This document shows, one piece after another, positions 35,459 through 44,340 of a stretch of DNA of 64,000 nt; positions within the stretch are counted from its first letter, which is position 1, and each line of letters starts with the position of its first letter. The notes under the pieces were generated by a model. The model was not told the origin of the DNA and searched no databases. It saw only the letters and a program-made list of their open reading frames with translations. The stretch comes from Acidobacteriota bacterium (GTDB lineage Bacteria; Acidobacteriota; Terriglobia; Acidiferrales; UBA7541), in the NCBI GenBank assembly GCA_003166795.1, contig PMUS01000097.1, forward strand, positions 26,060-90,059, written 5' to 3'. A program made the translations under genes and the position numbers.

Positions 35459-36061
35459 ATGGATAAGCTCACTGTCGCCGTCGGCAGTACGCGCAGGCCG
35501 AAGTTGGACGCCGTCCGCGAGGCTCTGGCGATGATTTCGCCTCGCCTCGGCGCGGGGGCGCTGTTCGAAGTAGTGGGAGTGGAAGTGCCGAGCGGCGTTC
35601 GCCACACCCCGCTCTCTCGCGACGAAATCATGACCGGCGTCCGCCAGCGCGCCGAGGCTCTCCTGCGTATCGCCCGCGACAAAAATGAGCCCTGGAACTA
35701 TTTTGTCGGACTTGAAGGCGGCATTGACGTGATTCACGACCGCGGCGCGCGCTGGGTGTTCCTCGAAAACTGGGCTTACGTAACGGACGGAACGGAGCGG
35801 GCGTCGTTCGGCCAGTCTGGCGCCATTTTGATTCCCGAGCAGCTCGTGAAGAGTGTCGTGGACGAGGGTGTCGAACTCTCGCAAGCCATTGACGCGTTCG
35901 CCGGGGGTCACGGCATTCGCGACGCCCAAGGCGCATGGGGCGTCTTGACCGATAATCTGGTCACGCGGCAGGATTCCTTCCGCATTGCGGTTATCAACGC
36001 CTTCGCGCCCTTCTTCACCCGAGTCATATCTCCGAAGCCCCGTACGGGCGCCCAAGACTGA
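35459..36061 (+). CDS. yjjX: inosine/xanthosine triphosphatase, YjjX/DUF84 family
   Basis: This 200-residue protein belongs to the DUF84 (YjjX) NTP pyrophosphatase-like family, which hydrolyses non-canonical ITP and XTP to keep them out of nucleic acids. The N-terminus VAVGSTRRPKLDAVREAL carries the substrate-binding motif S-T-x-x-P-K. The block YFVGLEGGIDVI with its Glu is conserved and GTERASFGQSGAILIP follows. The length is right for the family (about 170-200). The ATG is just downstream of tRNA-Gly, with no clear partner. The family call is strong; the symbol is by similarity only. Confidence 0.85.
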   Translation: MDKLTVAVGSTRRPKLDAVREALAMISPRLGAGALFEVVGVEVPSGVRHTPLSRDEIMTGVRQRAEALLRIARDKNEPWNYFVGLEGGIDVIHDRGARWVFLENWAYVTDGTERASFGQSGAILIPEQLVKSVVDEGVELSQAIDAFAGGHGIRDAQGAWGVLTDNLVTRQDSFRIAVINAFAPFFTRVISPKPRTGAQD

Positions 36062-36208
36062 CCGCGCGGTAACTTCGATTCATCATCGCGAGCTTGCCCT
36101 CAGAAGTGTCCCGTTGTGAACAGATTTCCGATCCTGTCGCTTCTATTATTCTGCCGGTCGAGTTCCTCGGCCCGAACCAAAGATTCGTGGAAGCAACGGA
36201 GGCAAGTC

Positions 36209-36790
36209 ATGAATATGAGTGCATTGAGCACCACGCAATGGGCCCTGATCATCGCCGCTGTAGTGATCGTCGTTGGCGGCATCGCCGCGATGCTGTATAT
36301 GCGAAAGCGCCGCACCGCCAGGCTCCGTGGGCAGTTTGGTGGCCCGGAATATGCCCGCGCGGTCCAGGAAGGCGGGAACCAACGCCGTGCGGAAGCCAAA
36401 CTCGAAAAGCGCGCCGAGAGGGTGGAAAGTTTTCACATCCGGGAGCTTGCTCCGGCAGATCACGCCCGTTTCGTGGAATCGTGGGGCAAAATCCAGTCGC
36501 GATTCGTGGACAGTCCCGGAGGGGCAGTCACGGAGGCCGATCAATTGATGGGCGACGTGATGTCAATGCGCGGCTATCCGGTCAGCGACTTTGAACAGCG
36601 CGCGGCAGACATCTCGGTGGACCATCCACTCGTGATGGAAAATTACCGGGCAGCCCATGCAATCGCGGCGCGCCAAACCTTGGGGCGAGCGAGCACGGAA
36701 GAATTGCGCCAGGCGATGATTCATTACCGAACCCTGTTCGAGGAACTCGTAGGGGAGCCAGCGAAGGTCCGGGCGGCGTCCGCGTCCTGA
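36209..36790 (+). CDS. membrane-anchored protein of unknown function
   Basis: The ATG at 36209 has ACGGAGGC upstream; the longer frame from 36116 is not used. The 193-residue product has one N-terminal membrane helix (about 9-29, WALIIAAVVIVVGGIAAMLYM) and then a basic cytoplasmic domain. Its core (IRELAPADHARFVESWGKIQSRFVD, then ADQLMGDVMSMRGYPV and VDHPLVMENYRAAHAI) is a conserved helical family often annotated as a secreted or membrane protein in soil bacteria. I know of no biochemical function. It lies beside the small stress-type genes at 37 kb but is read in the opposite direction. Confidence 0.7.
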   Translation: MNMSALSTTQWALIIAAVVIVVGGIAAMLYMRKRRTARLRGQFGGPEYARAVQEGGNQRRAEAKLEKRAERVESFHIRELAPADHARFVESWGKIQSRFVDSPGGAVTEADQLMGDVMSMRGYPVSDFEQRAADISVDHPLVMENYRAAHAIAARQTLGRASTEELRQAMIHYRTLFEELVGEPAKVRAASAS

Positions 36791-36977
36791 ACTGAGGCCG
36801 CAAAAGAAGGAACCTGCACCACCGCAGGAGAATCGTTCAGTTCAAGTCCCTCGACGGTGCTGGCGGCAATCGTGCCGCCAGCGCCGGAGGTCATTCCGAA
36901 CTTGGCTGCGAATGCGCCGGCATTCGCCCGGATAATTCTTTCTCCCCGGCAAACCGCAAAACCGCCGTTGAGCGGTC

Positions 36978-37133
36978 TTACAGCCGCAGACCACCGAACA
37001 GATACACGATCAAGACGATCAGCAGGACCGTCCCGACAACTCCAAGTCCACCGCCTGTTCCCCATCTCGAGTATCCGTAGTAACCGCCGCCACCACCGAA
37101 CAAGAGCAGCAGAATAATAATCAATAGCAACAT
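36978..37133 (-). CDS. 51-residue Gly-rich membrane peptide
   Basis: This gene is easily missed because of its length. ATG at 37133 follows AAAAGGAGACCCAA, an excellent ribosome-binding site. The peptide is two hydrophobic helices (LLLIIILLLLF, about 2-12, and VVGTVLLIVLIVYLF, about 32-46) joined by GGGGGYYGYSRWGTGGG. It ends in LRL. Gly-Tyr linkers between two helices are typical of small, often DUF3309-like, stress-linked envelope peptides. It is 44 bases before the CsbD gene stop on the same strand, so both may be made from one transcript. Function unknown. Confidence 0.72.
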   Translation of the reverse strand: MLLLIIILLLLFGGGGGYYGYSRWGTGGGLGVVGTVLLIVLIVYLFGGLRL

Positions 37134-37177
37134 TTGGGTCTCCTTTTACTTCGCGAACTTTATCAATCGCTTCGCCA

Positions 37178-37360
37178 CTATTGCCCCAGAACTTTCTCCA
37201 CCTGTCCGACTTTCTTTTGGATCTTTCCGGCTATCTTTTCGGCTTGGCCTTCAGCTTCGAGATTCGGATCGTTCACTGCCTTCCCCGTCTTTTCCTTCAC
37301 TTTTCCCTTCAAGTCGTGAAGATTGCCTTCCACCTCGTCTTTCGTGCTTGGCTTGATCAT
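37178..37360 (-). CDS. CsbD-family stress protein
   Basis: The ATG at 37360 has CGAGGAG eight bases upstream and gives a 60-residue, highly charged helical protein (MIKPSTKDEVEGNLHDLKGK). The pattern EGNLHDLKGKVKEKTGKAVNDPNLEAEGQAEKIAGK matches the CsbD-like family in order and length. These small proteins are induced by general stress in many bacteria and have no known biochemical activity. It is followed on the same strand by the Gly-rich peptide gene and preceded by a VTT-protein gene. An ATG six codons farther upstream has no better site and is not used. Confidence 0.88.
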   Translation of the reverse strand: MIKPSTKDEVEGNLHDLKGKVKEKTGKAVNDPNLEAEGQAEKIAGKIQKKVGQVEKVLGQ

Positions 37361-37455
37361 CGTTAGCTCCTCGTCCACGTCTCATTTTCCGCTTCCTATT
37401 TTGGGAGAGGGGAAGGCGAATGTCTGTTCACTAAGAGACATTCCGTCGCAAATGG

Positions 37456-38094
37456 CTAGGCGCGGGCGCGCCGTCGTCGCCGCTTACCTGTGAAGAAGAC
37501 AACGAAAACCACAACGGTGACGACAATTAGTCCGATGACTGTCACCAGTACTGGGTGTCCGTGGTGCGAGAAGTAAGCCAGCATCGGCCGTCCATAGCGA
37601 GCGGCCAGAAATCCCAGCAGCATGAATCTGGCCAGCCTGCCCACGGTTAGCGCGGTCAGGAATTTCTGGACCGAATACTGTAGGGCGCCCGCCGCCAGAA
37701 CGAACGGAACCATGGGCACCGGCGGCGGCAGCAGCGCGGGGAGGGCGATCGCGCCAAAGCCCCATCGCTCGAAGATTGCATAAACTCTCTTCAGCGTTCG
37801 GGCTGAAAACCTGCGCGCGAGCATTTCCTTCCCGCCCTTGCGGGCAAGCCGGTAGGTGGTAAATCCTCCCAACACCGAACCAACGGTTGCCATGATGGCG
37901 TAGTAGATCCACAGCTCGCTTTGCCGTGCGCATAAGACGATCGTCAGCACATCCATGCTGCCGGGGACCGGAATGATCGAGGCGTCGAGGAGTCCGAGCG
38001 GAATGAAACCCAAACCGCCGAGGCTATAGATCCAGTGCCTCGCGCGATGGACGATAGTGGGTGCGACGACCGCGATGAGCAGGCGATAGAGCAT
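37456..38094 (-). CDS. VTT-domain (DedA/YqaA-like) membrane protein
   Basis: This 212-residue protein has about five membrane helices and the VTT/SNARE-associated pattern. The segment GLLDASIIPVPGSMDVLTI shows the re-entrant helix region. A second re-entrant motif (AIALPALLPPPVPMVPFVLAAGAL) has the hallmark Pro-rich turn, and the loop GGFTTYRLARKGGKE contains the conserved Gly/Arg. Members flip or scramble phospholipids and undecaprenyl phosphate. It is 95 bases from the CsbD gene and on the same strand. It has a very basic C-terminus (GKRRRRRARA). The family call is good; the substrate is inferred. Confidence 0.83.
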   Translation of the reverse strand: MLYRLLIAVVAPTIVHRARHWIYSLGGLGFIPLGLLDASIIPVPGSMDVLTIVLCARQSELWIYYAIMATVGSVLGGFTTYRLARKGGKEMLARRFSARTLKRVYAIFERWGFGAIALPALLPPPVPMVPFVLAAGALQYSVQKFLTALTVGRLARFMLLGFLAARYGRPMLAYFSHHGHPVLVTVIGLIVVTVVVFVVFFTGKRRRRRARA

Positions 38095-38294
38095 TTTGTT
38101 TCGGCGACTTGACGCCCCATTCTTGCACGCGGCGCGCGTCCAGGGAATCCATTCGATTCAACCGGCGCGATGCGCGATTTCGGGTATCGGCCGGCGTACA
38201 CTCTCGCCTAGGGATCTGCCGGGGCCGCTCCCTGCCCTCTGTTGAACTTGCTATTCCCGAAGCGGGGCAAACGCCGTAGAATGGGGAAACCGGA

Positions 38295-39179
38295 ATGGGC
38301 GTTCAGTTCAGCATCGCGCTCTTGGTTGCGCTCGCATTAGGAGCGGACATCCCCGGTTTGACTTCTTTCCGTTCCGCTCCTCCGAGTCTTGGAAACGCTT
38401 TTCCGGCCGCGCTGGCGATTGCGCGCCCGGACGCGTCAGACTCCCCGGCCGTTCAATCCTCCGATCATCCGTCGAAAGTTTTGCAGCCGCAATCGCGCTT
38501 GCTATTGGTGCGTTTTGTGGATGGCGAATTCGCCCGCGTCGTGCAGCCTCTGCCAGGCGGCAGGAAGGGCTACAAGATTCCGGCGGGAAAACCGCTCGAC
38601 ATGCAGCATTTGAGCGACGCGCTAAGGCTCTATGGCACGGCTGCCAGCCAGGGCGATACCGTGCAGATCACGTCCATTGAATTTCGCGCCGACCAGATCG
38701 TGCTGCAGATCAACGGCGGCGGTAAGAAGCATTTCCATTTGCGCGATCACCTGCAGATCGGCATCGGCGGCACTTCCACCCCGCCCCCCGAACAGACGCA
38801 ACAATCGTATGCGCAGCAGCAGCTGCCCGGCGCGACGCTGGTTCTGGACTACGGACATAACCTCCCGGATATGAGCCCGGACGACTTGAAACGTGACCTC
38901 TCTGTAATGCTGGATTTCTCGCACCAGCATTCCGCCACCGTGAACTGGATTGATACCCTGGCGCCCCAGTTCCAGCAGGCAATCAAGGATGAGCGTGCCG
39001 TGGTGGGAATGGATTCAGAGATGGTGCTCGCGGCCATGGGGCGCCCGGAACACAAAGTCCGGGAGCGAGATCCCGAGGGCAACGACACGGAAGACTGGAT
39101 CTACGGCACGCCCCCCTCGAAAACAACATTCGTCACCTTTGAAGGCAATACCGTCATCCGTGTGAAGGAGTACAACTGA
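38295..39179 (+). CDS. secreted protein with BamE/SmpA-like C-terminal motif
   Basis: The protein has 294 residues with a hydrophobic N-terminus (VQFSIALLVALALGADIPG) that looks like a signal peptide. A region with Ser/Pro-rich linker follows. A strand-rich domain is seen around 75-160 (LLLVRFVDGEFARVVQPLPGGRKGYKI). The C-terminus (GMDSEMVLAAMGRPEHKVRERDPEGNDTEDWIYG, then TFVTFEGNTVIRVKEYN) resembles BamE/SmpA-type domains in spacing of the GMDSEMVLAAMG helix and the WIYG...V strand. That suggests an envelope location. It is monocistronic, 122 bases before gap, with its own start after GGGAAACCGG. Reading of the fold is tentative. Confidence 0.65.
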   Translation: MGVQFSIALLVALALGADIPGLTSFRSAPPSLGNAFPAALAIARPDASDSPAVQSSDHPSKVLQPQSRLLLVRFVDGEFARVVQPLPGGRKGYKIPAGKPLDMQHLSDALRLYGTAASQGDTVQITSIEFRADQIVLQINGGGKKHFHLRDHLQIGIGGTSTPPPEQTQQSYAQQQLPGATLVLDYGHNLPDMSPDDLKRDLSVMLDFSHQHSATVNWIDTLAPQFQQAIKDERAVVGMDSEMVLAAMGRPEHKVRERDPEGNDTEDWIYGTPPSKTTFVTFEGNTVIRVKEYN

Positions 39180-39201
39180 GAAGCACCGCGGCGAACCCGC
39201 G

Positions 39202-39230
39202 TTGACTTTTTTCCGCGCGCACCCTAGCAT
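39202..39230 (+). promoter_or_regulatory. sigma-70 promoter for gap-pgk-tpiA-secG
   Basis: TTGACT (-35, 5 of 6), a 17-base spacer and TAGCAT (-10, 4 of 6) lie 72 bases before the gap ATG, in the only intergenic gap of the run. Confidence 0.6.
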
Positions 39231-39301
39231 CGTTCGTTCCATGGAAGTCCAACTGGCTCTTCTCGCCGGCAAGTAAGTCTCGACAATTCTCAGGAGGAAG
39301 C

Positions 39302-40306
39302 ATGGCCGTCAAAGTCGCTATCAACGGGTTTGGCCGCATCGGCCGCAATATTTTTCGCGCCGCGCTGGGCGACCCGGCGATCGAGATTGTCGCCGTCAAC
39401 GACATCACCGATTCGAAGACGCTGGCGCATCTCCTGAAATACGATTCGATTCTGGGCAACCTCACGCATAAAGTCACCCACACGGACGATACGATTTCCG
39501 TGGACGGCAAAGCCTTCAAGGTTTTTCGTGTAAAGGATCCCGCCGAAATCGATTGGGCATCCGTGGGCGCCCAAATCGTTGTCGAATCAACGGGCCTATT
39601 TACCAAAGGCGCCGACGCGCGCAAGCATATTCGCGGGACGGTGAAGAAAGTCATCATTTCCGCGCCCGCCACCGATCCCGACGCCACCATCGTCCTCGGA
39701 GTGAACGAAAAGACCTACGACCCTGCGAAGCACCATGTCATCTCAAACGCCTCCTGCACCACGAACTGCCTCGCGCCCGTCGCTAAAGTTTTGCAGGACA
39801 CCTTTGGCATCGTCGTGGGCACCATGACCACGATTCATTCCTACACGAATGACCAGAAGCTGCTCGATTTGCCGCACAAGGATCTGAGGCGCGCGCGTGC
39901 TGCGGCCATGTCCATGATCCCGACTTCGACTGGCGCAGCGAAGGCCTTGAGCCTGGTGATCCCCGAACTCAAAGGCAAGCTCGATGGGTACGCCATGCGC
40001 GTGCCAACCCCCAACGTCAGCGTGGTGGACCTCACGGTCATCACGGAAAAGCCGGCGACCGTGGCCGGCGTAAACGCGGCTCTCAAGAGCGCGGCCGAAG
40101 GGCCGATGAAGGGCATCCTCGAATATACGGATGAGGAATTGGTGTCCATCGATTTTCGCGGCAATCCGAGTTCTTCGATCGTTGATTCAGGTTACACGCT
40201 CGTTGTCGGTGGCAATTGCGTGAAGGTGCTTGCCTGGTACGACAATGAGTGGGGTTACTCGTGCCGCTGCCGCGACCTGATCAAGTTCTTTGCCGCTCGT
40301 TTTTAG
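39302..40306 (+). CDS. gap: glyceraldehyde-3-phosphate dehydrogenase, type I
   Basis: This 334-residue enzyme has the NAD-binding N-terminus [13 protein letters not shown]. The catalytic Cys is Cys152 in [12 protein letters not shown], followed by the conserved His in the HSYTNDQ region. A CAGGAGGAAGC site precedes the ATG. It oxidises glyceraldehyde-3-phosphate to 1,3-bisphosphoglycerate in glycolysis and runs backwards in gluconeogenesis. It heads the gap-pgk-tpiA-secG run, with pgk 40 bases downstream. Length, order of motifs and neighbours all fit. Nothing is odd. Confidence 0.97.
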   Translation: MAVKVAINGFGRIGRNIFRAALGDPAIEIVAVNDITDSKTLAHLLKYDSILGNLTHKVTHTDDTISVDGKAFKVFRVKDPAEIDWASVGAQIVVESTGLFTKGADARKHIRGTVKKVIISAPATDPDATIVLGVNEKTYDPAKHHVISNASCTTNCLAPVAKVLQDTFGIVVGTMTTIHSYTNDQKLLDLPHKDLRRARAAAMSMIPTSTGAAKALSLVIPELKGKLDGYAMRVPTPNVSVVDLTVITEKPATVAGVNAALKSAAEGPMKGILEYTDEELVSIDFRGNPSSSIVDSGYTLVVGGNCVKVLAWYDNEWGYSCRCRDLIKFFAARF

Positions 40307-40345
40307 CAGCGAAGTTCCCGACTGGCGCATCTTTCCACAATTACC

Positions 40346-41539
40346 ATGAGCAAGCTCTCCATTCGCGATCTCGAAATGAGCGGTAAGCGCGTCTTCATCC
40401 GCGTGGATTTCAATGTTCCACTCGATGGCGGCCGCGTTTCCGACGACACGCGCATTCGCGAGACCTTGCCCACCCTGCGCCTCGCCATCGAACGCGGAGC
40501 GCGCCTCGTGCTCGCCTCGCACCTGGGCCGTCCAAAAGGCAAAGTTGATCCCAAATACAGCCTCGCGCCCGTGGCCGCGAAGCTTGGCGAGCTGCTGGGG
40601 AAGCCGGTGGCATTCGCCGCCGATTGCGTGGGTGCCGACGCGGAGGCAAAGAGCAAGGCGCTTCGCAACGGGGAAGTGCTGCTTCTTGAAAACGTCCGCT
40701 ATCATGCCGAGGAAGAAGCGAACGACCCCGCGTTTGCAAAGCAGCTCGCTGCGCTATGCGATCAAATTTTCGTTTGCGATGCGTTCGGCTCCGCGCATCG
40801 CGCCCATGCGTCGGTGGTCGGCATCACGAAGTTTGTCCGCCAGTCCGCCGCTGGCCTGCTGATGGAAAAGGAACTGACACATCTCGGCAGGGCCATCTCG
40901 AATCCCGAGCGGCCGTTCGTCGCGGTCCTCGGCGGAGCAAAAGTTTCCGACAAGATCGAGGTCGTGCAGAACCTGATGAAGCTCGCCGACGCCATGCTGA
41001 TCGGCGGCGCGATGGCTTACACGTTTCTGAGGTCGCAGGGCCTGCCGGTAGGGAAGTCGCTCGTCGAAAACGACAAGCTGGATCTCGCGCGCGGCCTGCT
41101 CGAGGAAGCGCGCACCCGCAAATTCCGCCTGCTCTTGCCGGTGGATCACGTGCTGGCGGAATCGCCCGATTTCAGCACAACGAAGACGACCGATATCGCG
41201 GATACGCCCGATGGCTGGATGGGTCTCGACGTCGGCCCCAGGACCATCGCACAATTCAGCCAGGAAATTTCGAAGGCGCGCACCATCGTCTGGAATGGTC
41301 CGCTGGGCATGTTCGAAAAGCCTGCGTTCGCGCAGGGCACCCTCGCCATGGCGCGCGCCGTCGCTGCCGCCACCGTGGCCGGAGCCACTTCCATCGTCGG
41401 AGGGGGCGATTCCGTTGCGGCCGTCGAGCAATCCGGCGTCGCCAGTCAGATTTCGCACATTTCGACGGGCGGCGGCGCTTCGCTCGAATTTCTCGCGGGC
41501 GAAAAATTGCCCGGAGTCGAAGCGCTCAGCGAAAGGTAG
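40346..41539 (+). CDS. pgk: phosphoglycerate kinase
   Basis: The 397-residue enzyme transfers the phosphate of 1,3-bisphosphoglycerate to ADP. The N-terminal substrate domain shows [20 protein letters not shown] and HLGRPKG. The second block [11 protein letters not shown] and the nucleotide-binding stretch WNGPLGMFE are conserved, followed by the C-terminal GGGDS motif ([11 protein letters not shown]). The length is normal. The ATG lies 40 bases after gap and the gene ends seven bases before tpiA, so all three are one transcript. Assignment is certain. Confidence 0.97.
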   Translation: MSKLSIRDLEMSGKRVFIRVDFNVPLDGGRVSDDTRIRETLPTLRLAIERGARLVLASHLGRPKGKVDPKYSLAPVAAKLGELLGKPVAFAADCVGADAEAKSKALRNGEVLLLENVRYHAEEEANDPAFAKQLAALCDQIFVCDAFGSAHRAHASVVGITKFVRQSAAGLLMEKELTHLGRAISNPERPFVAVLGGAKVSDKIEVVQNLMKLADAMLIGGAMAYTFLRSQGLPVGKSLVENDKLDLARGLLEEARTRKFRLLLPVDHVLAESPDFSTTKTTDIADTPDGWMGLDVGPRTIAQFSQEISKARTIVWNGPLGMFEKPAFAQGTLAMARAVAAATVAGATSIVGGGDSVAAVEQSGVASQISHISTGGGASLEFLAGEKLPGVEALSER

Positions 41540-41545
41540 AGTTCA

Positions 41546-42295
41546 TTGCGCCGACCGGTAATCGCCGGCAATTGGAAGATGTACAAAACGCAGGCGGAGA
41601 CCCACGCCTTCCTTGACGTGTTTTGCCCGCTTGTTGCGAAATCAAAGCATTGCGACATTGTCGTGGCCCCGCCATTCACGTCGCTGGACGTTGCCGCGCA
41701 GGCGGTTCGCGGGACTTCCATCGCCATTGCCGCTCAGAATGTCCACGGCCAGCGGGAAGGCGCATTCACCGGAGAAATCTGCGCGCGGATGCTGGTCGAG
41801 ATCGGTTGCACGGGAGTAATCATCGGCCACTCCGAACGCCGGCAGTATTTCAACGAAACGGAAGAAGGCGTGCATCGCAAAACCAAGGCCGCGCTCGAGG
41901 AAGGGCTGACGCCGATCGTGTGCGTCGGCGAAATTCTCAGTGAGCGCGAGGGCAATCTTACCGAAACCGTTCTCCAGCGCCAGTTTGAGGGCGGCCTGGG
42001 CGCGTTGACCCCTGCGGAGTTCTCGCGTATTCTGTTGGCGTACGAGCCGGTTTGGGCGATTGGCACGGGAAAAACTGCGACACCGGAGCAGGCCGCGCAG
42101 GCGCATCGGTATCTGCGGGAACTTGCCGCGGTCCGGTTCTCTTTCGAGGAAGCCTCCGCACTCAGAATTCTCTACGGTGGCAGCGTCAAGCCCGACAACA
42201 TCAAGGGATTGATGGCGCAGGCGGAGATTGACGGAGCGCTTGTGGGCGGAGCGAGCCTCGACCCGCGGTCATTCGCATCAATCGTGAATTATTAG
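41546..42295 (+). CDS. tpiA: triose-phosphate isomerase
   Basis: A TTG start (MRRPVIAGNWKMYKT) follows the pgk stop closely. The 249-residue barrel has the N-terminal Lys in GNWKM, the catalytic His in IIGHSERR and the catalytic Glu in AYEPVWAIGTG, plus the phosphate-gripping YGGSVKPDN. It equilibrates dihydroxyacetone phosphate with glyceraldehyde-3-phosphate. The start codon choice is firm because the protein must begin right before RRPVIAGNWKM. It is in the run with gap and pgk. Confidence 0.97.
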   Translation: MRRPVIAGNWKMYKTQAETHAFLDVFCPLVAKSKHCDIVVAPPFTSLDVAAQAVRGTSIAIAAQNVHGQREGAFTGEICARMLVEIGCTGVIIGHSERRQYFNETEEGVHRKTKAALEEGLTPIVCVGEILSEREGNLTETVLQRQFEGGLGALTPAEFSRILLAYEPVWAIGTGKTATPEQAAQAHRYLRELAAVRFSFEEASALRILYGGSVKPDNIKGLMAQAEIDGALVGGASLDPRSFASIVNY

Positions 42296-42346
42296 GCGCG
42301 CCAAACGGGCGAGATCGTCCTCGGCGCGGAGCGGAGTGGAGCAGAA

Positions 42347-42790
42347 ATGCCAACGTGGGCAAAATGGGCAGTTTCGATGCTAGTAGCCCTCGGGCTAATT
42401 TGGATCGGCTGGCGAGTATCCGCCGTGCTGGTGACGCTGCACGTGATTGTGTGCTTCGTTCTGATTATCGTCATCATGCTGCAGAGCGGCAATGCTGCGG
42501 ATCTTGCGGGCGCGTTCGGTGGAGCAGGCAGCCAGACGGCGTTCGGCCCGCGTGGAGCTGCCACGTTCCTTTCGCGCGCCACCACCTGGTGCGCCATCGT
42601 CTTCATGATGACTTCGCTGACGCTTTCCTTCAAACGCTCCACGCCTCAGTCGAGCACAGGCTCGATCCTGGAGCAAACTTCGAAATCGGGCACAGCTCCG
42701 GCGAAGCCGGCTGCACCTCCCATTCAGATTCCGGTCCAGCCTGTGCCGCAGGCCCCAGCGCCCGCGTCGAACCCGGCTCCCAAGAACTAG
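42347..42790 (+). CDS. secG: Sec translocase subunit SecG
   Basis: The 147-residue protein has three hydrophobic segments. The SecG core is helix 1 (VLVTLHVIVCFVLIIVIMLQSG), a Gly-rich loop (AFGGAGSQTAFGPRGAATFLSRATTW), and helix 2 (CAIVFMMTSLTLSF). The loop motif SQTAFGPRGAATFLSR is the family hallmark. A Pro/Ala-rich C-terminal tail of about 45 residues is common. It stabilises the SecYEG channel. SecG next to tpiA is a common gene order. The start at 42347 leaves an additional N-terminal helix, so a start at 42377 (MLVALG) cannot be excluded. Confidence 0.9.
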   Translation: MPTWAKWAVSMLVALGLIWIGWRVSAVLVTLHVIVCFVLIIVIMLQSGNAADLAGAFGGAGSQTAFGPRGAATFLSRATTWCAIVFMMTSLTLSFKRSTPQSSTGSILEQTSKSGTAPAKPAAPPIQIPVQPVPQAPAPASNPAPKN

Positions 42791-42797
42791 CGGCTTC

Positions 42798-42806
42798 TGT
42801 TACAAT
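42798..42806 (+). promoter_or_regulatory. extended -10 for tRNA-Leu
   Basis: TGT-TACAAT (extended -10, 5 of 6 in the hexamer) lies just after the secG stop, 19 bases before the tRNA. No good -35 is seen at 17 bases. Confidence 0.4.
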
Positions 42807-42824
42807 TTTGTCGTTGACCTCTTT

Positions 42825-42908
42825 GCGGTCGTGGCGGAACTGGCAGACGCACCAGCTTGAGGGGCTGGCGCTCGCAAGAGCGTGGTGGTTCGAATCCACT
42901 CGACCGCA
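42825..42908 (+). tRNA. tRNA-Leu (GAG)
   Basis: The acceptor GCGGTCG pairs with CGACCGC. The anticodon stem CCAGC/GCTGG encloses TTGAGGG with anticodon GAG. A long variable arm (CGCTCGCAAGAGCG) marks a class-II tRNA, and the T loop is GTTCGAATC. The discriminator A is at 42908, and CCA is not encoded (ATA follows). Confidence 0.96.
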
Positions 42909-43007
42909 TATCTTTTCTGACAGTCCGAGTTTTGCTTTGGATTTGCGTCGATTCGCAGGCGAAGCAGGTCTACGCGAGATCGATCCCGGTTCAACGCACA
43001 CTTCGAT

Positions 43008-43364
43008 CTAATTCCCTTCCACATCCTGACACCGAAAGGAATGATTCCCGCCTGAATCAGCTGTGATCGGCTCGACGGCGATTCCGCGTTCCGCAATCCA
43101 CTCATGCGCCTTTTCCAGATTTCTGGCGAAGAAGATGACATGCCGGTTCTCGGCGGATGCTCCTGATTCCAGCTCCACCAATGAAAGAAACATGTCGTTG
43201 CTCGAAATACTCAGGTCCGTGACTGGTCGCCCCGAATCTTCTTCTCGGTCGGTTTTCGCGTCGTGCAACCCGAGCTTTTCCTTGTACCACTCGCGCGCCG
43301 CGGCCAGATTTCGTACGTCCACCGCGTAATTGTCCGGAATGTAGAAAGGTGGCTTCCCCCACAT
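43008..43364 (-). pseudogene. VOC-family (glyoxalase/dioxygenase fold) gene truncated by a nonsense codon
   Basis: The open frame gives 118 residues of a VOC protein: opening YAVDVRNLAAAREWYKEKLG, then DMFLSLVELESG and HVIFFARNLEKAHEWI, ending HSFRCQDVEGN. In the family this last block normally continues DPDGNxIEV with a metal-binding Glu. The sequence after the stop TAG (43008-43010) reads IEVCVEPG in the same frame, so a single AAG-to-TAG-type change fits and the remaining frame stays open. The last strand and its Glu are lost in the predicted protein. It is divergent from the cytochrome oxidase operon. Truncation by one base is seen directly; whether the product is still active is unknown. 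Confidence 0.72.
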
Positions 43365-43509
43365 CTCAAATAGCCTCCATCTTCAGTTCGAAATGACCTG
43401 AGTCTATGCCGCTTTGGCGCGCCGAGCAAAACTACCCTCAGCTTCGATGTCCGCAATCTTCCTACAAAATCCCTCCTCGGTTATATATCATCGCTGTCTC
43501 GCAACGATT

Positions 43510-44340
43510 ATGATCCGAAGCAGGAAGCAAGCCCGTGGCTCCGCCGCCCCAGCTTTTCTGCTGGCACTTCTTCTGACTCTGCTGGTCCTTGCGACGGTCT
43601 ACGTATTTGCAGCTCACCTGTTTCCTCCGCCACCGCCGATCACTTCGATCGCGCTGCTCGTTGACCGGCAGTATGACCTCACGCTTTACGTCGCAGGTGT
43701 CGCATTCATCCTCGCCCAACTGGGCCTCGCGTATGCCGTATTTCGATTTCGCGATCGCGGACAGCGCGCGCACTTCACCCACGGGAACGTAGCAATGGAA
43801 GTCGTCTGGACCACCATCACCTTGGTCGTTTTTCTGGGCTTGGCGATTGCGGGCCGCAAAGCGTGGGCGGAGGATCGTTACACCGCTGCCGAGCCGGGAG
43901 CGATCCAGATCGAAGTCACCACCACGCAATTCGTCTACACGTTTCGATATCCGGGCGCGGACAACAAATTCGGCCGGCTCGATCCCAGTCTGGTCAGCGC
44001 ACCAACCGGGAATCCGCTCGGCCTCGACCCGAACGATCCCGCGGGCAGAGACGACATCGTCGTTCCCACGCTGACTGTGCCGGTCGACCATCCTGTCGAG
44101 TTGCTGCTGCGTTCGCAGGACGTGGTCCACAATTTCTTCGTGCGCGAGTTGCGCCTCCAGCAGGATTCCGTGCCCGGCATGATGGTTCCCGTGCATTTCA
44201 CCGCGAACCGGATTGGGCAATACGACATTGTCTGCACCCAACTGTGCGGGCTGGGCCACAACACAATGCATAGCTTTTTGAACGTGGTCTCTGAATCCGG
44301 TTACGAGAGCTTCCTTAAACGCCAGGCGGCCGGCCAGTGA
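43510..44340 (+). CDS. coxB: cytochrome c oxidase subunit II
   Basis: The ATG at 43510 (MIRSRKQARGSAA) gives 276 residues with two N-terminal membrane helices (about 15-37 and 60-80, LLALLLTLLVLATVYVF and DLTLYVAGVAFILAQLG). A periplasmic cupredoxin domain follows. It carries the binuclear CuA site: His in VVHNFFV, then CTQLCGLGHNTM, with CxxxC, His and Met in the standard order. An inserted loop (RLDPSLVSAPTGNPLG) sits between strands. There is no cytochrome c domain fused. It transfers electrons to subunit I. Its stop overlaps the coxA GTG (GTGA), so the two are coupled. Confidence 0.93.
   Translation: MIRSRKQARGSAAPAFLLALLLTLLVLATVYVFAAHLFPPPPPITSIALLVDRQYDLTLYVAGVAFILAQLGLAYAVFRFRDRGQRAHFTHGNVAMEVVWTTITLVVFLGLAIAGRKAWAEDRYTAAEPGAIQIEVTTTQFVYTFRYPGADNKFGRLDPSLVSAPTGNPLGLDPNDPAGRDDIVVPTLTVPVDHPVELLLRSQDVVHNFFVRELRLQQDSVPGMMVPVHFTANRIGQYDIVCTQLCGLGHNTMHSFLNVVSESGYESFLKRQAAGQ

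Noticed and set aside
36724..37065. 113-codon minus-strand frame around the Gly-rich peptide gene
   Set aside because: It overlaps two better-supported genes in other frames and has no ribosome-binding site.
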